A stretch of DNA of 64,000 nucleotides, from contig NZ_JACHMS010000001.1 of the NCBI RefSeq assembly GCF_014205055.1, positions 5,456,001 through 5,520,000 on the forward strand. Direction: 5' to 3'. The notes below the pieces were generated by a model. It made no database searches. It was not told where the DNA came from and worked only from the letters and a program-made list of their open reading frames with translations. The position numbers were made by a program, and so were the translations under genes. The stretch comes from Streptomyces luteogriseus. GTDB lineage: Bacteria; Actinomycetota; Actinomycetes; Streptomycetales; Streptomycetaceae. Below, piece by piece: positions 1 to 7,568 of the stretch; the stretch's first letter is position 1, and every line of letters starts with the position of its first letter.

Positions 1-272
1 ACATGCGTCTTGTTCGGGGACGCCACGACGATCAGGTCCAGCTCCGCGGCGCGGCCGAACAACTCGTCCGGCGTGGCGGCGAGGCGGACGTCCGGGAACT
101 CGGCGCGGGCCTGCCGCTGCCGCTCCGGGTTCGAGGTGACCACCGTGTCGAGGGCGAGGCCCTGCGTGGCGGCGATCAGCGGGGCGTGGAAGACGGAGCC
201 GGCGAGGCCGTAGCCGACGAGGCCGACGCGAAGGGGCGAGCCGGGGGCTGTGCCGAGGGGTGTGCCAGTCAT
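1..272 (-). CDS. Gfo/Idh/MocA-family oxidoreductase, N-terminal part (cut by window edge)
   Basis: The gene starts at ATG 272-270 and runs off the left edge, so only about 90 residues are visible. They form a Rossmann NAD(P)-binding start, RVGLVGYGLAGSVFHAPLI, followed by the beta-strand and VVASPNKTH turn typical of Gfo/Idh/MocA dehydrogenases. These enzymes oxidise or reduce sugars and related polyols; the substrate here cannot be told. It diverges from a ROK regulator, and a perfect inverted repeat begins 7 bp upstream of the start codon, so the ROK protein probably controls it. No strong Shine-Dalgarno is visible, only GGGTGG, and the operator overlaps that spot. Confidence 0.85.
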   Translation of the reverse strand, partial: MTGTPLGTAPGSPLRVGLVGYGLAGSVFHAPLIAATQGLALDTVVTSNPERQRQARAEFPDVRLAATPDELFGRAAELDLIVVASPNKTH

Positions 273-278
273 GCCACC

Positions 279-305
279 CACTTTGGCAACGCTGTTGCCA
301 AAGTG
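279..305. promoter_or_regulatory. Perfect 12-bp inverted repeat, likely ROK operator
   Basis: The arms CACTTTGGCAAC and GTTGCCAAAGTG are exact reverse complements separated by GCT. The site lies between two divergent genes, a Gfo/Idh oxidoreductase and a ROK repressor-like protein, and reaches to within 7 bp of the oxidoreductase start. This is the usual layout for an autoregulated repressor that also controls its neighbour. That the ROK protein is the binder is inference. Confidence 0.8.
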
Positions 306-328
306 CAAGCGCCGGGGACAATGGAGGC

Positions 329-1792
329 GTGAAGAGGGCGGACGACCGTACGGGCGGAGTGGGCGGCATGCGCGGGACGGGAGGCGCGGTGGCGGCCGGC
401 ACGGCCGGGGCGACCGGCGCAGGTGTGGGGGCAGGGGCAGGTGCCGGGACCGGGGGTGGCGGGGTCAATCTGCTCGCCCTGCGCAGCCACAACGCCGCGC
501 TGGTGCTCGACCTGCTGCGGACGGCCGGGGACGAGGGCATCAGCCGTCTCGAACTCGCCGAGCGGACCGGGCTCACCCCACAGGCCGTCAGCAAGATCAC
601 GGCCCGGCTGCGGGAGGACGGGCTCGTGGCGGAGGCCGGGCGCCGGGCGTCCACCGGGGGCAAGCCGCGCACGGTGCTGCGGCTGGTGCCGGAGGCCGGG
701 CACGCGGTCGGGGTCCATCTGGACCGGGACGAGGTACGGGTCGTGCTCGTGGACCTGCGGGGGACCGTGGTGGGGGAGCGCCGGGCCGCGCTGGATCTGG
801 GGGCCGGGGCGGAAGCCGTGCTGGGAGCGGTGGGGGAGACGGTGGCGGGGGTGCTGCCGGGTGGGTTCGCGGGGGGCTCTGGGCTTCGGCTCGGGCTTGA
901 AGGGGACGTGCGGCCGGGGGCGGCCGGTTCTGACGCGGACTCGCGGCCGGAGTCGACCGGGCTCGGAGGGGTCTCGCTGCCGGGGTCGGCCGGCCTTGAC
1001 GACGGCTCCCGGCCGGGGGTTGCCAGGTTTGACGACGGCTCCCGGCCGGGAGCCGCCGGGTTCGACGGAGGCTCGCTGCCGGGGCCAACCGGGCTTGGAG
1101 GGGTCTCGCTGCCGGGGCCGGCCGGGCTCGATCCATCCCTGCTCGGGGTCGGCGTCGCGCTGCCCGGGCCGCTCGATCATGTCCGGGGTGTGCTGCACCG
1201 GGTGACCGGATTCCCCGGGTGGGACGGCTTCCCGCTGCGGGAGGCGCTGGCCGGGCGGCTCGGCGTGCCGGTCGTGGTCGACAAGGACACCAACGCGGCG
1301 GCGCTGGGCCTGGCCGCCGGGGGCGAGGGCGGCTCCTTCGCGTACCTGCACCTGGGCACAGGACTGGGGGCCGGGCTGGTCATCGGCGGCAGCGTGCACC
1401 GGGGGGCCAGGACCGGGGCCGGGGAGTTCGGCCACCAGGTCATCCAGCTCGACGGCCCGCCCTGCACCTGCGGGGACCGGGGCTGCGTCGAGGCCCTGTG
1501 CCTCGCCGCGGTGGCGCGCGGCGACCTGGACGAGGCGGCCCGGGTGCTGGGGGCCGGGGCGGCGAACCTCGTGGGGCTGCTCGACATCGACGTCGTCCTG
1601 CTGGGCGGCCGTACGGTGGCGGCGGCGCCGGAGGCCTTCGTGGGCGGGGTCGGTGCGGTGCTGGAGGCCCGGGCCCGGCGAACCGGCGAGGACGCCGTAC
1701 CGGTACGCGTCACGCCCGGAGGAGACGGGGCCGTGGCGGTGGGGGCGGCTCAGCTGGTGCTGGGGCCGGTGTTCGGGCGCAGGGACGCTTGA
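329..1792 (+). CDS. ROK-family transcriptional regulator with an internal 11-residue repeat
   Basis: About 487 aa from GTG 329 (GGAGG just upstream); ATG 368 is the alternative. The order is: Gly/Ala-rich N-terminus, winged HTH (LLRTAGDEGISRLELAERTG ... QAVSKITARL), then the ROK sugar-kinase-like fold with VVVDKDTNAAALG, the glycine-rich HLGTGLGAGLVI loop and the zinc motif CTCGDRGCVEAL. ROK regulators bind sugars or sugar phosphates and repress nearby genes. Between the first strand of the kinase fold and the GVALPGPLDH segment lies an unusual insert of seven 11-aa repeats (914-1144). The 3' end overlaps the convergent TetR gene by 43 bp. The effector is unknown. Confidence 0.88.
   Translation: MKRADDRTGGVGGMRGTGGAVAAGTAGATGAGVGAGAGAGTGGGGVNLLALRSHNAALVLDLLRTAGDEGISRLELAERTGLTPQAVSKITARLREDGLVAEAGRRASTGGKPRTVLRLVPEAGHAVGVHLDRDEVRVVLVDLRGTVVGERRAALDLGAGAEAVLGAVGETVAGVLPGGFAGGSGLRLGLEGDVRPGAAGSDADSRPESTGLGGVSLPGSAGLDDGSRPGVARFDDGSRPGAAGFDGGSLPGPTGLGGVSLPGPAGLDPSLLGVGVALPGPLDHVRGVLHRVTGFPGWDGFPLREALAGRLGVPVVVDKDTNAAALGLAAGGEGGSFAYLHLGTGLGAGLVIGGSVHRGARTGAGEFGHQVIQLDGPPCTCGDRGCVEALCLAAVARGDLDEAARVLGAGAANLVGLLDIDVVLLGGRTVAAAPEAFVGGVGAVLEARARRTGEDAVPVRVTPGGDGAVAVGAAQLVLGPVFGRRDA
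914..1144 (+). repeat. Seven in-frame 33-bp tandem repeats inside the ROK gene
   Basis: Seven diverged 33-bp units encode 11-residue blocks of the pattern PGxxGxDxGSx: PGAAGSDADSR, PESTGLGGVSL, PGSAGLDDGSR, PGVARFDDGSR, PGAAGFDGGSL, PGPTGLGGVSL, PGPAGLDPSLL. The period keeps the frame open. The block sits where ROK proteins normally have a short loop, so it is probably a disordered surface insertion grown by slippage or unequal crossing over. Confidence 0.9.
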
Positions 1793-2541
1793 GGCGGGGG
1801 GAAGATCCTGGCCAGGTGGTAGTCCAGCACCGTTCGTACGCCCGCCAGGGAACGGCGTTCGTGCACGATGTCCAGGCCCAGCCCGACCGCTCCCGACACC
1901 AGGAGGTCGGCCTCATGAGCCGGGTCGATGCCCGGGGCCGTGTGCCCCGCCGCCTCTCCGGCCGCGATGATGTCCGCGAGGAGCCGTTCCAGTGGCTGCT
2001 CGGCCGCCAGGAAGACCGCCGCGAGCTCGGGATCGGTCAGGCTGCGCGCGTAGTACGCCGTGAACACCCGCAGCGCGAAGGCGCGTTGCTCGTCCAGTGG
2101 CAGGAATTCGTTCAGCAGCGCCCGCAGCAACTCGCGCGGCTCGGTCATGTCGTGCGGGATGCGCGCCCGGGCCAGCCGCTCGTTCTCCTCGTGCAGCAGG
2201 CGCAGCGCGGCGACCAGGAGGGCGTGCTTGGAGTCGAAGTGGTACTGCACGACGCGCAGCGACACCCCCGCCTCCGCCGCGATCCTGCGCATGCTCGCCG
2301 CGTCCAGGCCCTGGCCGGCGGCGATCCGCCACACCGCTTCGGCGATCCGGCGCCGCTGCCGCACTCCGACGTCCGTAGGCCGGGGCGCGGGCGGCGTGCC
2401 CGGCTCGGGCAGCGGCTGCCTGCGCCGCCGGTAGGCCCGGGCCTGACAGCTCCGGGAGCAGTAGACGGGCGGACGGCCGCGCCTCGCACGGGCCATGGGC
2501 CTGCCGCACACCGGGCACGCCTGCATCTTTTCGTCACGCAC
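1750..2541 (-). CDS. TetR-family regulator with N-terminal zinc-ribbon-like segment
   Basis: 263 aa from GTG 2541; ATG 2526 is an alternative. The first about 42 residues hold CPVCGRPM and YCSRSCQ, a four-cysteine zinc-ribbon-like knuckle with a basic tail. The TetR HTH follows (IAAEAGVSLRVVQYHFDSKHALL, about 86-108), then a helical ligand domain with a TetR_C-type ALRVFTAYYARSL region. Such fusions occur in actinomycetes, but what the zinc segment does is not established. It diverges from a small membrane protein gene. TATCGT lies 6 nt before the GTG, so a leaderless transcript is possible. Confidence 0.85.
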   Translation of the reverse strand: MRDEKMQACPVCGRPMARARRGRPPVYCSRSCQARAYRRRRQPLPEPGTPPAPRPTDVGVRQRRRIAEAVWRIAAGQGLDAASMRRIAAEAGVSLRVVQYHFDSKHALLVAALRLLHEENERLARARIPHDMTEPRELLRALLNEFLPLDEQRAFALRVFTAYYARSLTDPELAAVFLAAEQPLERLLADIIAAGEAAGHTAPGIDPAHEADLLVSGAVGLGLDIVHERRSLAGVRTVLDYHLARIFPPPQASLRPNTGPSTS

Positions 2542-2625
2542 AGCTTCACGATAGCGCGTCGAGAAAGTGTGACGTAAAAAGGAAGTTGCGCCTTTTCCAG
2601 GGTCGAACTGCTTTCGCCAATTGAT

Positions 2626-2638
2626 ACGTTCGTAACGT
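2626..2638. promoter_or_regulatory. Candidate TetR operator ACGTT-CGT-AACGT
   Basis: A perfect 5-bp palindrome with a 3-bp centre lies in the divergent region between the TetR regulator and the small membrane protein gene. A wider pair, GTGACGT (2569-2575) and ACGTCAC (2635-2641), brackets the region. Position suggests control of the 2662 gene and autoregulation; this is inference. Confidence 0.4.
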
Positions 2639-2661
2639 CACTGTTCGCGGAAAGGGAGACC

Positions 2662-2877
2662 ATGAAGTACGACGTCCTGCAGGTTCTCGCCCTGCTGCTG
2701 CTGGCAGTGTGCGTCCAGGGGCTCGTTCGGCTGCTCGTCGACGGCGAGCGGGGTCTGCTGGGCGGGCTGCCCGGCGGTTTCGTCCCGCTGCTGCTGACCT
2801 ACGCGGTTCTCACCGCGGTCGGCGCCCCCGTGGCCGCCTGGGCCCACTCGCGTGCGAAAGCCCTGGGGCGTCGCTAG
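2662..2877 (+). CDS. Small membrane protein (71 aa)
   Basis: 71 aa with SD AAAGGGAG 7 nt before ATG. Two hydrophobic segments are visible, LQVLALLLLAVCVQGLVRLL (about 6-25) and GFVPLLLTYAVLTAVGAPVAAW (about 38-59), with a basic C-terminus, so a two-pass inner-membrane protein is likely. It is divergent from the TetR regulator and is its most probable target. I do not recognise a characterised family. Confidence 0.75.
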   Translation: MKYDVLQVLALLLLAVCVQGLVRLLVDGERGLLGGLPGGFVPLLLTYAVLTAVGAPVAAWAHSRAKALGRR

Positions 2878-2974
2878 GCCCTGTCCGCCGACCGGGCGGA
2901 TCCGCGCCGCCGTTCGGGGTTCGTTCGCGTCGGAGTCGTCTCGCGACCTTCGCAGCCCGGAATATCACATCATC

Positions 2975-3769
2975 ATGCGACTCTGCACGCCCGCTCATCT
3001 CTGCCTGGCGGCGGCAGCGGCGGCCGCCGCCCTGCTCCCCGGTGCCCACCCGGCGCACGCGGATGCCCCGGCGCCCGCCTGTGCCGCGCCCGACGACCAC
3101 ACCTTCCCGCTCACCACCCGCATCCACGGCGGGCCGGACACCTACACGGCCGGGGGCGGGTTCGGGACCTGGTATGTCGATCTGACCAACACGACCGACC
3201 GGACCTGCACCGGGGTCCACCCCGTCGTCGTGCTCATCGACGACAAGCGGGCCCTGGAGCCCTCCCAGCCGCGCCTCGAGTTCTTCGAGGGGGCACGGGC
3301 CCACCCCGTGCGGTTCGAGAAGACCGGCGAGGACGAACTCGTCGGGGCGTTCGCCGACGAGGAGGACGGGTTCGCCGGGTTCACGGTCGAGCCGGGCGGA
3401 ACCGTCACCGTGAAGGTGCGGCTCACGCTCACCTCGGACGCCGTGCCCAACGACGTCACGGCCAACGCCGCGGTGGTGCAACGGCACGACGACGACGGGG
3501 ACTGGGTCGGGCAGTCGAACGACTACCGGTTCGGAATCGGCGCCGACGAGGCGGGTACGGAGGACCCCGGCACCGGCACCGACACCGCGCCCGACACGGG
3601 GACGGAACCCCGCCCCGACTCCGACGCCTCCGTCCCGCCCCGCGAGGACCGCTTCCCCTTCGCGGAGGAGCTCGCCCGCACCGGCACCGGCACCCAGATC
3701 GCCGCGGCGGCCGCGGCCCTGCTGCTCACCGGCGGCGGGGTGCTGCTCGTCGCACGCCGCCGCCGCTGA
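2975..3769 (+). CDS. Secreted protein with LAxTG sortase anchor
   Basis: 264 aa from ATG 2975. A cleavable signal peptide (LCLAAAAAAAALLPGAHPAHA) is followed by a beta-rich domain (about 35-180) with a Cys pair, then a Pro/Asp/Thr-rich linker, the sorting motif LARTG, a hydrophobic helix and the tail ARRRR. This is the classic arrangement for covalent attachment to peptidoglycan by a sortase. A class F sortase gene lies at 5631, although LAxTG is the motif known for class E enzymes. The function of the exported domain is unknown. No strong SD is visible. Confidence 0.85.
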   Translation: MRLCTPAHLCLAAAAAAAALLPGAHPAHADAPAPACAAPDDHTFPLTTRIHGGPDTYTAGGGFGTWYVDLTNTTDRTCTGVHPVVVLIDDKRALEPSQPRLEFFEGARAHPVRFEKTGEDELVGAFADEEDGFAGFTVEPGGTVTVKVRLTLTSDAVPNDVTANAAVVQRHDDDGDWVGQSNDYRFGIGADEAGTEDPGTGTDTAPDTGTEPRPDSDASVPPREDRFPFAEELARTGTGTQIAAAAAALLLTGGGVLLVARRRR

Positions 3770-3877
3770 GCAGGCCGTCCCGCCAGTCGGGACGCCGCAC
3801 ACGGGCCATTCCGCAAGATCCCGCCACTGTCTAGGCTGGGTCGCACGCAGGACCGCGTACGGCAGGAGATCCCGCAC

Positions 3878-4657
3878 ATGGCAGACCGCAAGCCCATCGA
3901 ATCGTGGCTCACCGACATGGACGGTGTGCTCATCCACGAGGGCGTGCCGATCCCCGGCGCCGACGCCTTCCTGAAGAAGCTGCGCGAGTCCGGGAAGCCC
4001 TTCCTGGTCCTCACGAACAACTCGATGTACACCCCGCGCGACCTGCACGCCCGACTGCGGCGCATGGGCCTGGAGGTGCCGATCGAGAGCATCTGGACCT
4101 CGGCCCTGGCCACCGCCCAGTTCCTCGACGACCAGCGGCCGGGCGGCTCGGCGTACGTCATCGGCGAGGCCGGGCTGACCACCGCTCTGCACGACATCGG
4201 CTACATCCTCACCGACCACGAGCCGGACTACGTCGTCCTCGGCGAGACCCGCACGTACTCCTTCGAGGCCATGACGAAGGCGGTGCGGCTCATCATCGGC
4301 GGCGCCCGCTTCATCTGCACCAACCCCGACGAGACGGGCCCCTCCACCGAGGGCCCGCTGCCCGCGACCGGCGCGGTGGCCGCGCTCATCACCCAGGCGA
4401 CCGGCAAGAAGCCGTACTTCGCGGGCAAGCCCAACCCGCTGATGATGCGGACCGGGCTGAACGCCATCGGGGCCCACTCCGAGACCAGCGCGATGATCGG
4501 CGACCGCATGGACACCGACGTGCTGGCCGGCATGGAGGCCGGGATGCAGACGTTCCTGGTGCTCACCGGCCTGACCCGGCCCGAACAGGTCGAGGACTTC
4601 CCGTACCGGCCGTCACAGGTCGTGGACTCGATCGCGGACCTCGTCGACCGGGTCTGA
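3878..4657 (+). CDS. HAD-superfamily class IIA phosphatase (NagD-like)
   Basis: 259 aa, starting after CAGGAGATCCCGCAC. Motif I is DMDGVL (13-18) with both catalytic aspartates; motif II is LVLTNNS; motif III/IV is GDRMDTDV near residue 208. A large C2 cap lies between motifs II and III, which places it in the HAD-IIA group with NagD and phosphoglycolate or PNP phosphatases. Cytosolic dephosphorylation of a small phosphomonoester is expected. It separates two cell-surface genes but shows no obvious functional tie to them. Confidence 0.9.
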   Translation: MADRKPIESWLTDMDGVLIHEGVPIPGADAFLKKLRESGKPFLVLTNNSMYTPRDLHARLRRMGLEVPIESIWTSALATAQFLDDQRPGGSAYVIGEAGLTTALHDIGYILTDHEPDYVVLGETRTYSFEAMTKAVRLIIGGARFICTNPDETGPSTEGPLPATGAVAALITQATGKKPYFAGKPNPLMMRTGLNAIGAHSETSAMIGDRMDTDVLAGMEAGMQTFLVLTGLTRPEQVEDFPYRPSQVVDSIADLVDRV

Positions 4658-4809
4658 ACCCCGGGCGGCGGCCGACGGGGGCTCGAACCCCGAACCCGCC
4701 GTCAAACCGGCCGTCAAACTCGTCGTCACCCGACCGGAGCAGCCGCCGCGTCCCTGAGGATGCGGTGGCCCACCGTGCGGGGGAGGCTCCAGGCGTCTGG
4801 AGGTTCACG

Positions 4810-5628
4810 ATGGGTTGCCTGAGAGTCACTGTCTGTACGAGCGTGCTGGCCGTCGTCGCCCTCGCCCCGGCGGCGTACGCGGCGGACGCGGGGCACGTCT
4901 CGGTGACCCCGGCGGCTCCCGCCCCCGGCAGTGACATCACACTCCGCGTCACCGGCTGCGCGCAGCGGACGGCCGTCGCCGCTTCGGCGGCGTTCGTCGC
5001 CGACGCCCGGCTCACCGTCACCGGCGCACGCGAACTCACCGGCGAGAGCCGCGTCCGCTCCACGGCTGAGGCGGGTTCGTACGCCGTGCGGGTCACCTGC
5101 GGTGCCACGCGACAGAGCGGCACACTCACCGTCCGGGACGACGAGGCGGGGCGGTCCGGATCCGCGCCACTCCCCGTGCCCGGGCCGGCCGGCCGGCCGC
5201 CCGCCCCCGACATGGACGGCCGGCTGCCCGCCCCCGATATGGACGGACGGCTGCCCGCCCCCGACGGCGGTGGCGGCAACCCGTCCGCTCCCGGAATCGA
5301 CACCGCCGCCCCGTCCGCTCCCGGCGTCGACGCCGGGCCGTCCGATCCCGACGGCGGTGGCGGCAACCCGTCCGTTCCCGGAAGCGACACCGAGTCGTCC
5401 GCCCGCGGTGTCGACGAGGAGCCGTCCCTGTCGCACCGGCCCGGCGCCTGGGCCTCACCCGTCGCCCCCGTCCGGGCGGGCGGTGGCGGTGCCGCCGAGC
5501 TCGTCGCCGCCGAGGAGCGCGGCGCCGGTCCCGGTACCGCGCAGGGGGTCACCGGGCTGGTGCTCGCGGGGGTGGCCGCGGTGGTCGTCGCGCTGCGCGG
5601 TCTCCGCCGGGGCCGCGGAACGGACTGA
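4810..5628 (+). CDS. Secreted or membrane-anchored protein with Pro-Asp repeats
   Basis: 272 aa from ATG 4810 with GGAGG 8 nt upstream. A signal peptide ends near AAYAADAG; an Ig-like domain with two cysteines (VTGC and VTCG) covers about 30-115. A low-complexity stretch follows with repeated PAPDMDGRL and GGGGNPS blocks. The C-terminus has one transmembrane helix (VTGLVLAGVAAVVVALRGL) and a basic tail. No LPxTG or LAxTG is present, so it may be held by the helix alone. It ends 2 bp before the sortase gene, so the two are co-transcribed and this may be a partner or substrate. Confidence 0.8.
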   Translation: MGCLRVTVCTSVLAVVALAPAAYAADAGHVSVTPAAPAPGSDITLRVTGCAQRTAVAASAAFVADARLTVTGARELTGESRVRSTAEAGSYAVRVTCGATRQSGTLTVRDDEAGRSGSAPLPVPGPAGRPPAPDMDGRLPAPDMDGRLPAPDGGGGNPSAPGIDTAAPSAPGVDAGPSDPDGGGGNPSVPGSDTESSARGVDEEPSLSHRPGAWASPVAPVRAGGGGAAELVAAEERGAGPGTAQGVTGLVLAGVAAVVVALRGLRRGRGTD

Positions 5629-5630
5629 CC

Positions 5631-6308
5631 ATGCAGGATCACGATCACGTACAGAGACGCTTCTCGGGCACCGGCCGGCTGCTGACCGGCATGGCCTGGG
5701 TCGTGCTGCTGCTCGGGCTGTGGCTGTGGGGCCGTGAGGTCACCGAGATGCGGCACGGCATCTCGGCCCCCGCCACGGGCGACATGGCGGCGGCCGGACG
5801 GCCCCCGGACATCAAGCTGCCGCCCGAGCACCGTCCGATGGGCGACGCGGCGCCGCAGCGCGTCGACATCCCCGGGCTCGGCATCCAGGCCCCGGTGGTG
5901 GCACGCGGTCTCGACGCACGCGGGGCGCCCGATCCGCCGCCGTACGACCAGCCGGACGTGGTCGGCTGGTACTCCGGCGGGGTCGCTCCCGGGGCGCCCG
6001 GCACCGCGCTGATGGTCGGTCACGTCGACACCGACACCCGGCCCGCCGTGTTCTACAAGGTCAGCGCCATGCGGCCGGGCCAGACGATCCGGGTGATCCG
6101 GGCCGACGCCAAGGTCGCCGAGTTCACCGTCGAGTCCGTCCAGGTCCTCACCCGCGACCGCTTCGACGCGCACCAGGCGTACGGTCCCCGCGAGTCGGGG
6201 CGGGCCGAACTGCGGCTGGTCACCTGCGGCGGCAGCTTCGACCGTACGACCCGCAGCTACACGGCGAACGTGGTCGTCTCGGCGTACCTGACGGGAACCG
6301 GCCTCTGA
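5631..6308 (+). CDS. Class F sortase
   Basis: 225 aa with one N-terminal membrane anchor (LLTGMAWVVLLLGLWLWG, about 16-33) and an extracytoplasmic sortase fold. Catalytic residues are visible: His in LMVGHVDT, Cys in LRLVTCGG and Arg in FDRTTRSY. The TCGGxFDR signature is characteristic of actinobacterial class F sortases. The enzyme cleaves a C-terminal sorting signal and joins the protein to the cell wall. It directly follows the 4810 surface-protein gene, and a LAxTG protein lies three genes upstream, so this is a small surface-display cluster. Confidence 0.9.
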   Translation: MQDHDHVQRRFSGTGRLLTGMAWVVLLLGLWLWGREVTEMRHGISAPATGDMAAAGRPPDIKLPPEHRPMGDAAPQRVDIPGLGIQAPVVARGLDARGAPDPPPYDQPDVVGWYSGGVAPGAPGTALMVGHVDTDTRPAVFYKVSAMRPGQTIRVIRADAKVAEFTVESVQVLTRDRFDAHQAYGPRESGRAELRLVTCGGSFDRTTRSYTANVVVSAYLTGTGL

Positions 6309-6460
6309 AGCCCCGACGGGCCCCCGGCCCAGAGGCTGGATGACACCCCGTCCCGGTGTGGTGGCGCCGCGTCATCCGTGCAGGTGGGGTTCGCCATGTG
6401 GGCGTCGCGGGACGTATGTCAGGATTGAGACTTGGAACGCTGCACCCAAGGGGGAGTTGG

Positions 6461-7498
6461 ATGTACGGCAGCAGGGGGGCAGGGGCGTTCGCCGGGAGGC
6501 GGATGTCCGCAGTGGTGCTGGGGGCGGCACTGCTGGTGACGGGGTGTTCCTCCTCCGACGGAGGAGACGGCTCGGACAAGGGCGCCGACGCGGGCGCCGG
6601 GATCACCCAACAGCCCAAGGAAAAGGCCCCCTTCTGGGTCAATCCGGACGGGACGGCCGCGCGGCAGGTCGCCGCCCTGGAGAAGTCCGGCAAGAAGCAG
6701 GACGCCGAGCAGATCCGCAAGATCGCCGAGCAACCGGTCGCCGAGTGGGTCGGACCGGACAACCCGCAGGAGCAGACGCGGGGCTTCACCGAGGCCGCCG
6801 ACAAGGCCGGCCGTACGGCGCTGCTCGTCCTCTACAACATCCCGCACCGCGACTGCGGCCAGTACTCACAGGGCGGTGCCGCCGACGGCAACGCCTACCG
6901 TGAGTGGCTCGACGGCGTCGCCGCGGGCATCGGCGACCGGGCCGCCACGGTCGTCCTGGAGCCGGACGCCCTGCTGCACCTGGTCGACGGCTGCACTCCG
7001 GAGCAGTTCCACGAGGAGCGCTACGATCTCCTCAAGGGCGCCGTCGCCAAGCTGAAGTCCCTGAAGAACACGAAGGTCTACCTGGACGCGGGCAACGCCG
7101 GCTGGCAGCACCCCGACCAGATCTTCGAGTCCCTGAACCGCGCGGGCATCGCACAGGCCGACGGCTTCTCGGTCAACGTCTCCAACTTCTACTCCACCAA
7201 GGACTCCCTCGCCTACGGCAAGCAGCTCTCCGCCAAGGTGGGCGGCAAGCACTTCGTCATCGACACCAGCCGCAACGGCAAGGGCCCCTACGGCGCCGGC
7301 AACCCCGACGAGCGCTGGTGCAACCCGCCGGGCCGCTCCCTGGGCGAGACCCCGACGACGAAGACGGCGGACCCGCTGGTCGACGCCTACCTGTGGGTGA
7401 AGCGGCCGGGCGAGTCGGACGGCGAGTGCAAGGGCGGGCCGAAGGCGGGCCAGTGGTGGGGGGACTACGCCCTGAAGCTGGCGAAGGCCACCGGCTGA
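6461..7498 (+). CDS. cslZ: GH6 endoglucanase-like lipoprotein CslZ
   Basis: 345 aa from ATG 6461 (GGGGGAG 5 nt upstream). A lipobox, LLVTGC, lies near residue 31, so it is exported and lipid-anchored. The GH6 fold is clear: LLVLYNIPHRDCGQ, VVLEPDALLHLVDGC, VYLDAGNAGW, FSVNVSNFY, FVIDTSRNG and WCNPPGRSLG. GH6 enzymes cut beta-1,4-glucan by inversion using aspartates. It sits tail to tail with glxA-cslA, the arrangement known for cslA/glxA/cslZ in S. coelicolor and S. lividans, where the group makes the beta-glycan at hyphal tips. Trimming or releasing that glycan is the likely role. Confidence 0.92.
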   Translation: MYGSRGAGAFAGRRMSAVVLGAALLVTGCSSSDGGDGSDKGADAGAGITQQPKEKAPFWVNPDGTAARQVAALEKSGKKQDAEQIRKIAEQPVAEWVGPDNPQEQTRGFTEAADKAGRTALLVLYNIPHRDCGQYSQGGAADGNAYREWLDGVAAGIGDRAATVVLEPDALLHLVDGCTPEQFHEERYDLLKGAVAKLKSLKNTKVYLDAGNAGWQHPDQIFESLNRAGIAQADGFSVNVSNFYSTKDSLAYGKQLSAKVGGKHFVIDTSRNGKGPYGAGNPDERWCNPPGRSLGETPTTKTADPLVDAYLWVKRPGESDGECKGGPKAGQWWGDYALKLAKATG

Positions 7499-7525
7499 CA
7501 ACCGGTCCCTGCCGGCCCATACGAA

Positions 7526-7555
7526 AGGGGCGCTCTCCTCGCGGAGAGCGCCCCT
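7526..7555. terminator. Bidirectional terminator between cslZ and glxA
   Basis: A perfect 12-bp stem, AGGGGCGCTCTC / GAGAGCGCCCCT, with a 6-nt loop lies between the convergent stops at 7498 and 7569. The symmetric form suits termination from both sides. Confidence 0.85.
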
Positions 7556-7568
7556 CGCCGTTTGCCTG

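Noticed and set aside
260..328. N-terminal extension of the ROK gene to ATG 260
   Set aside because: It would run through the perfect operator and has no SD; GTG 329 has GGAGG and a better fit to the family start.
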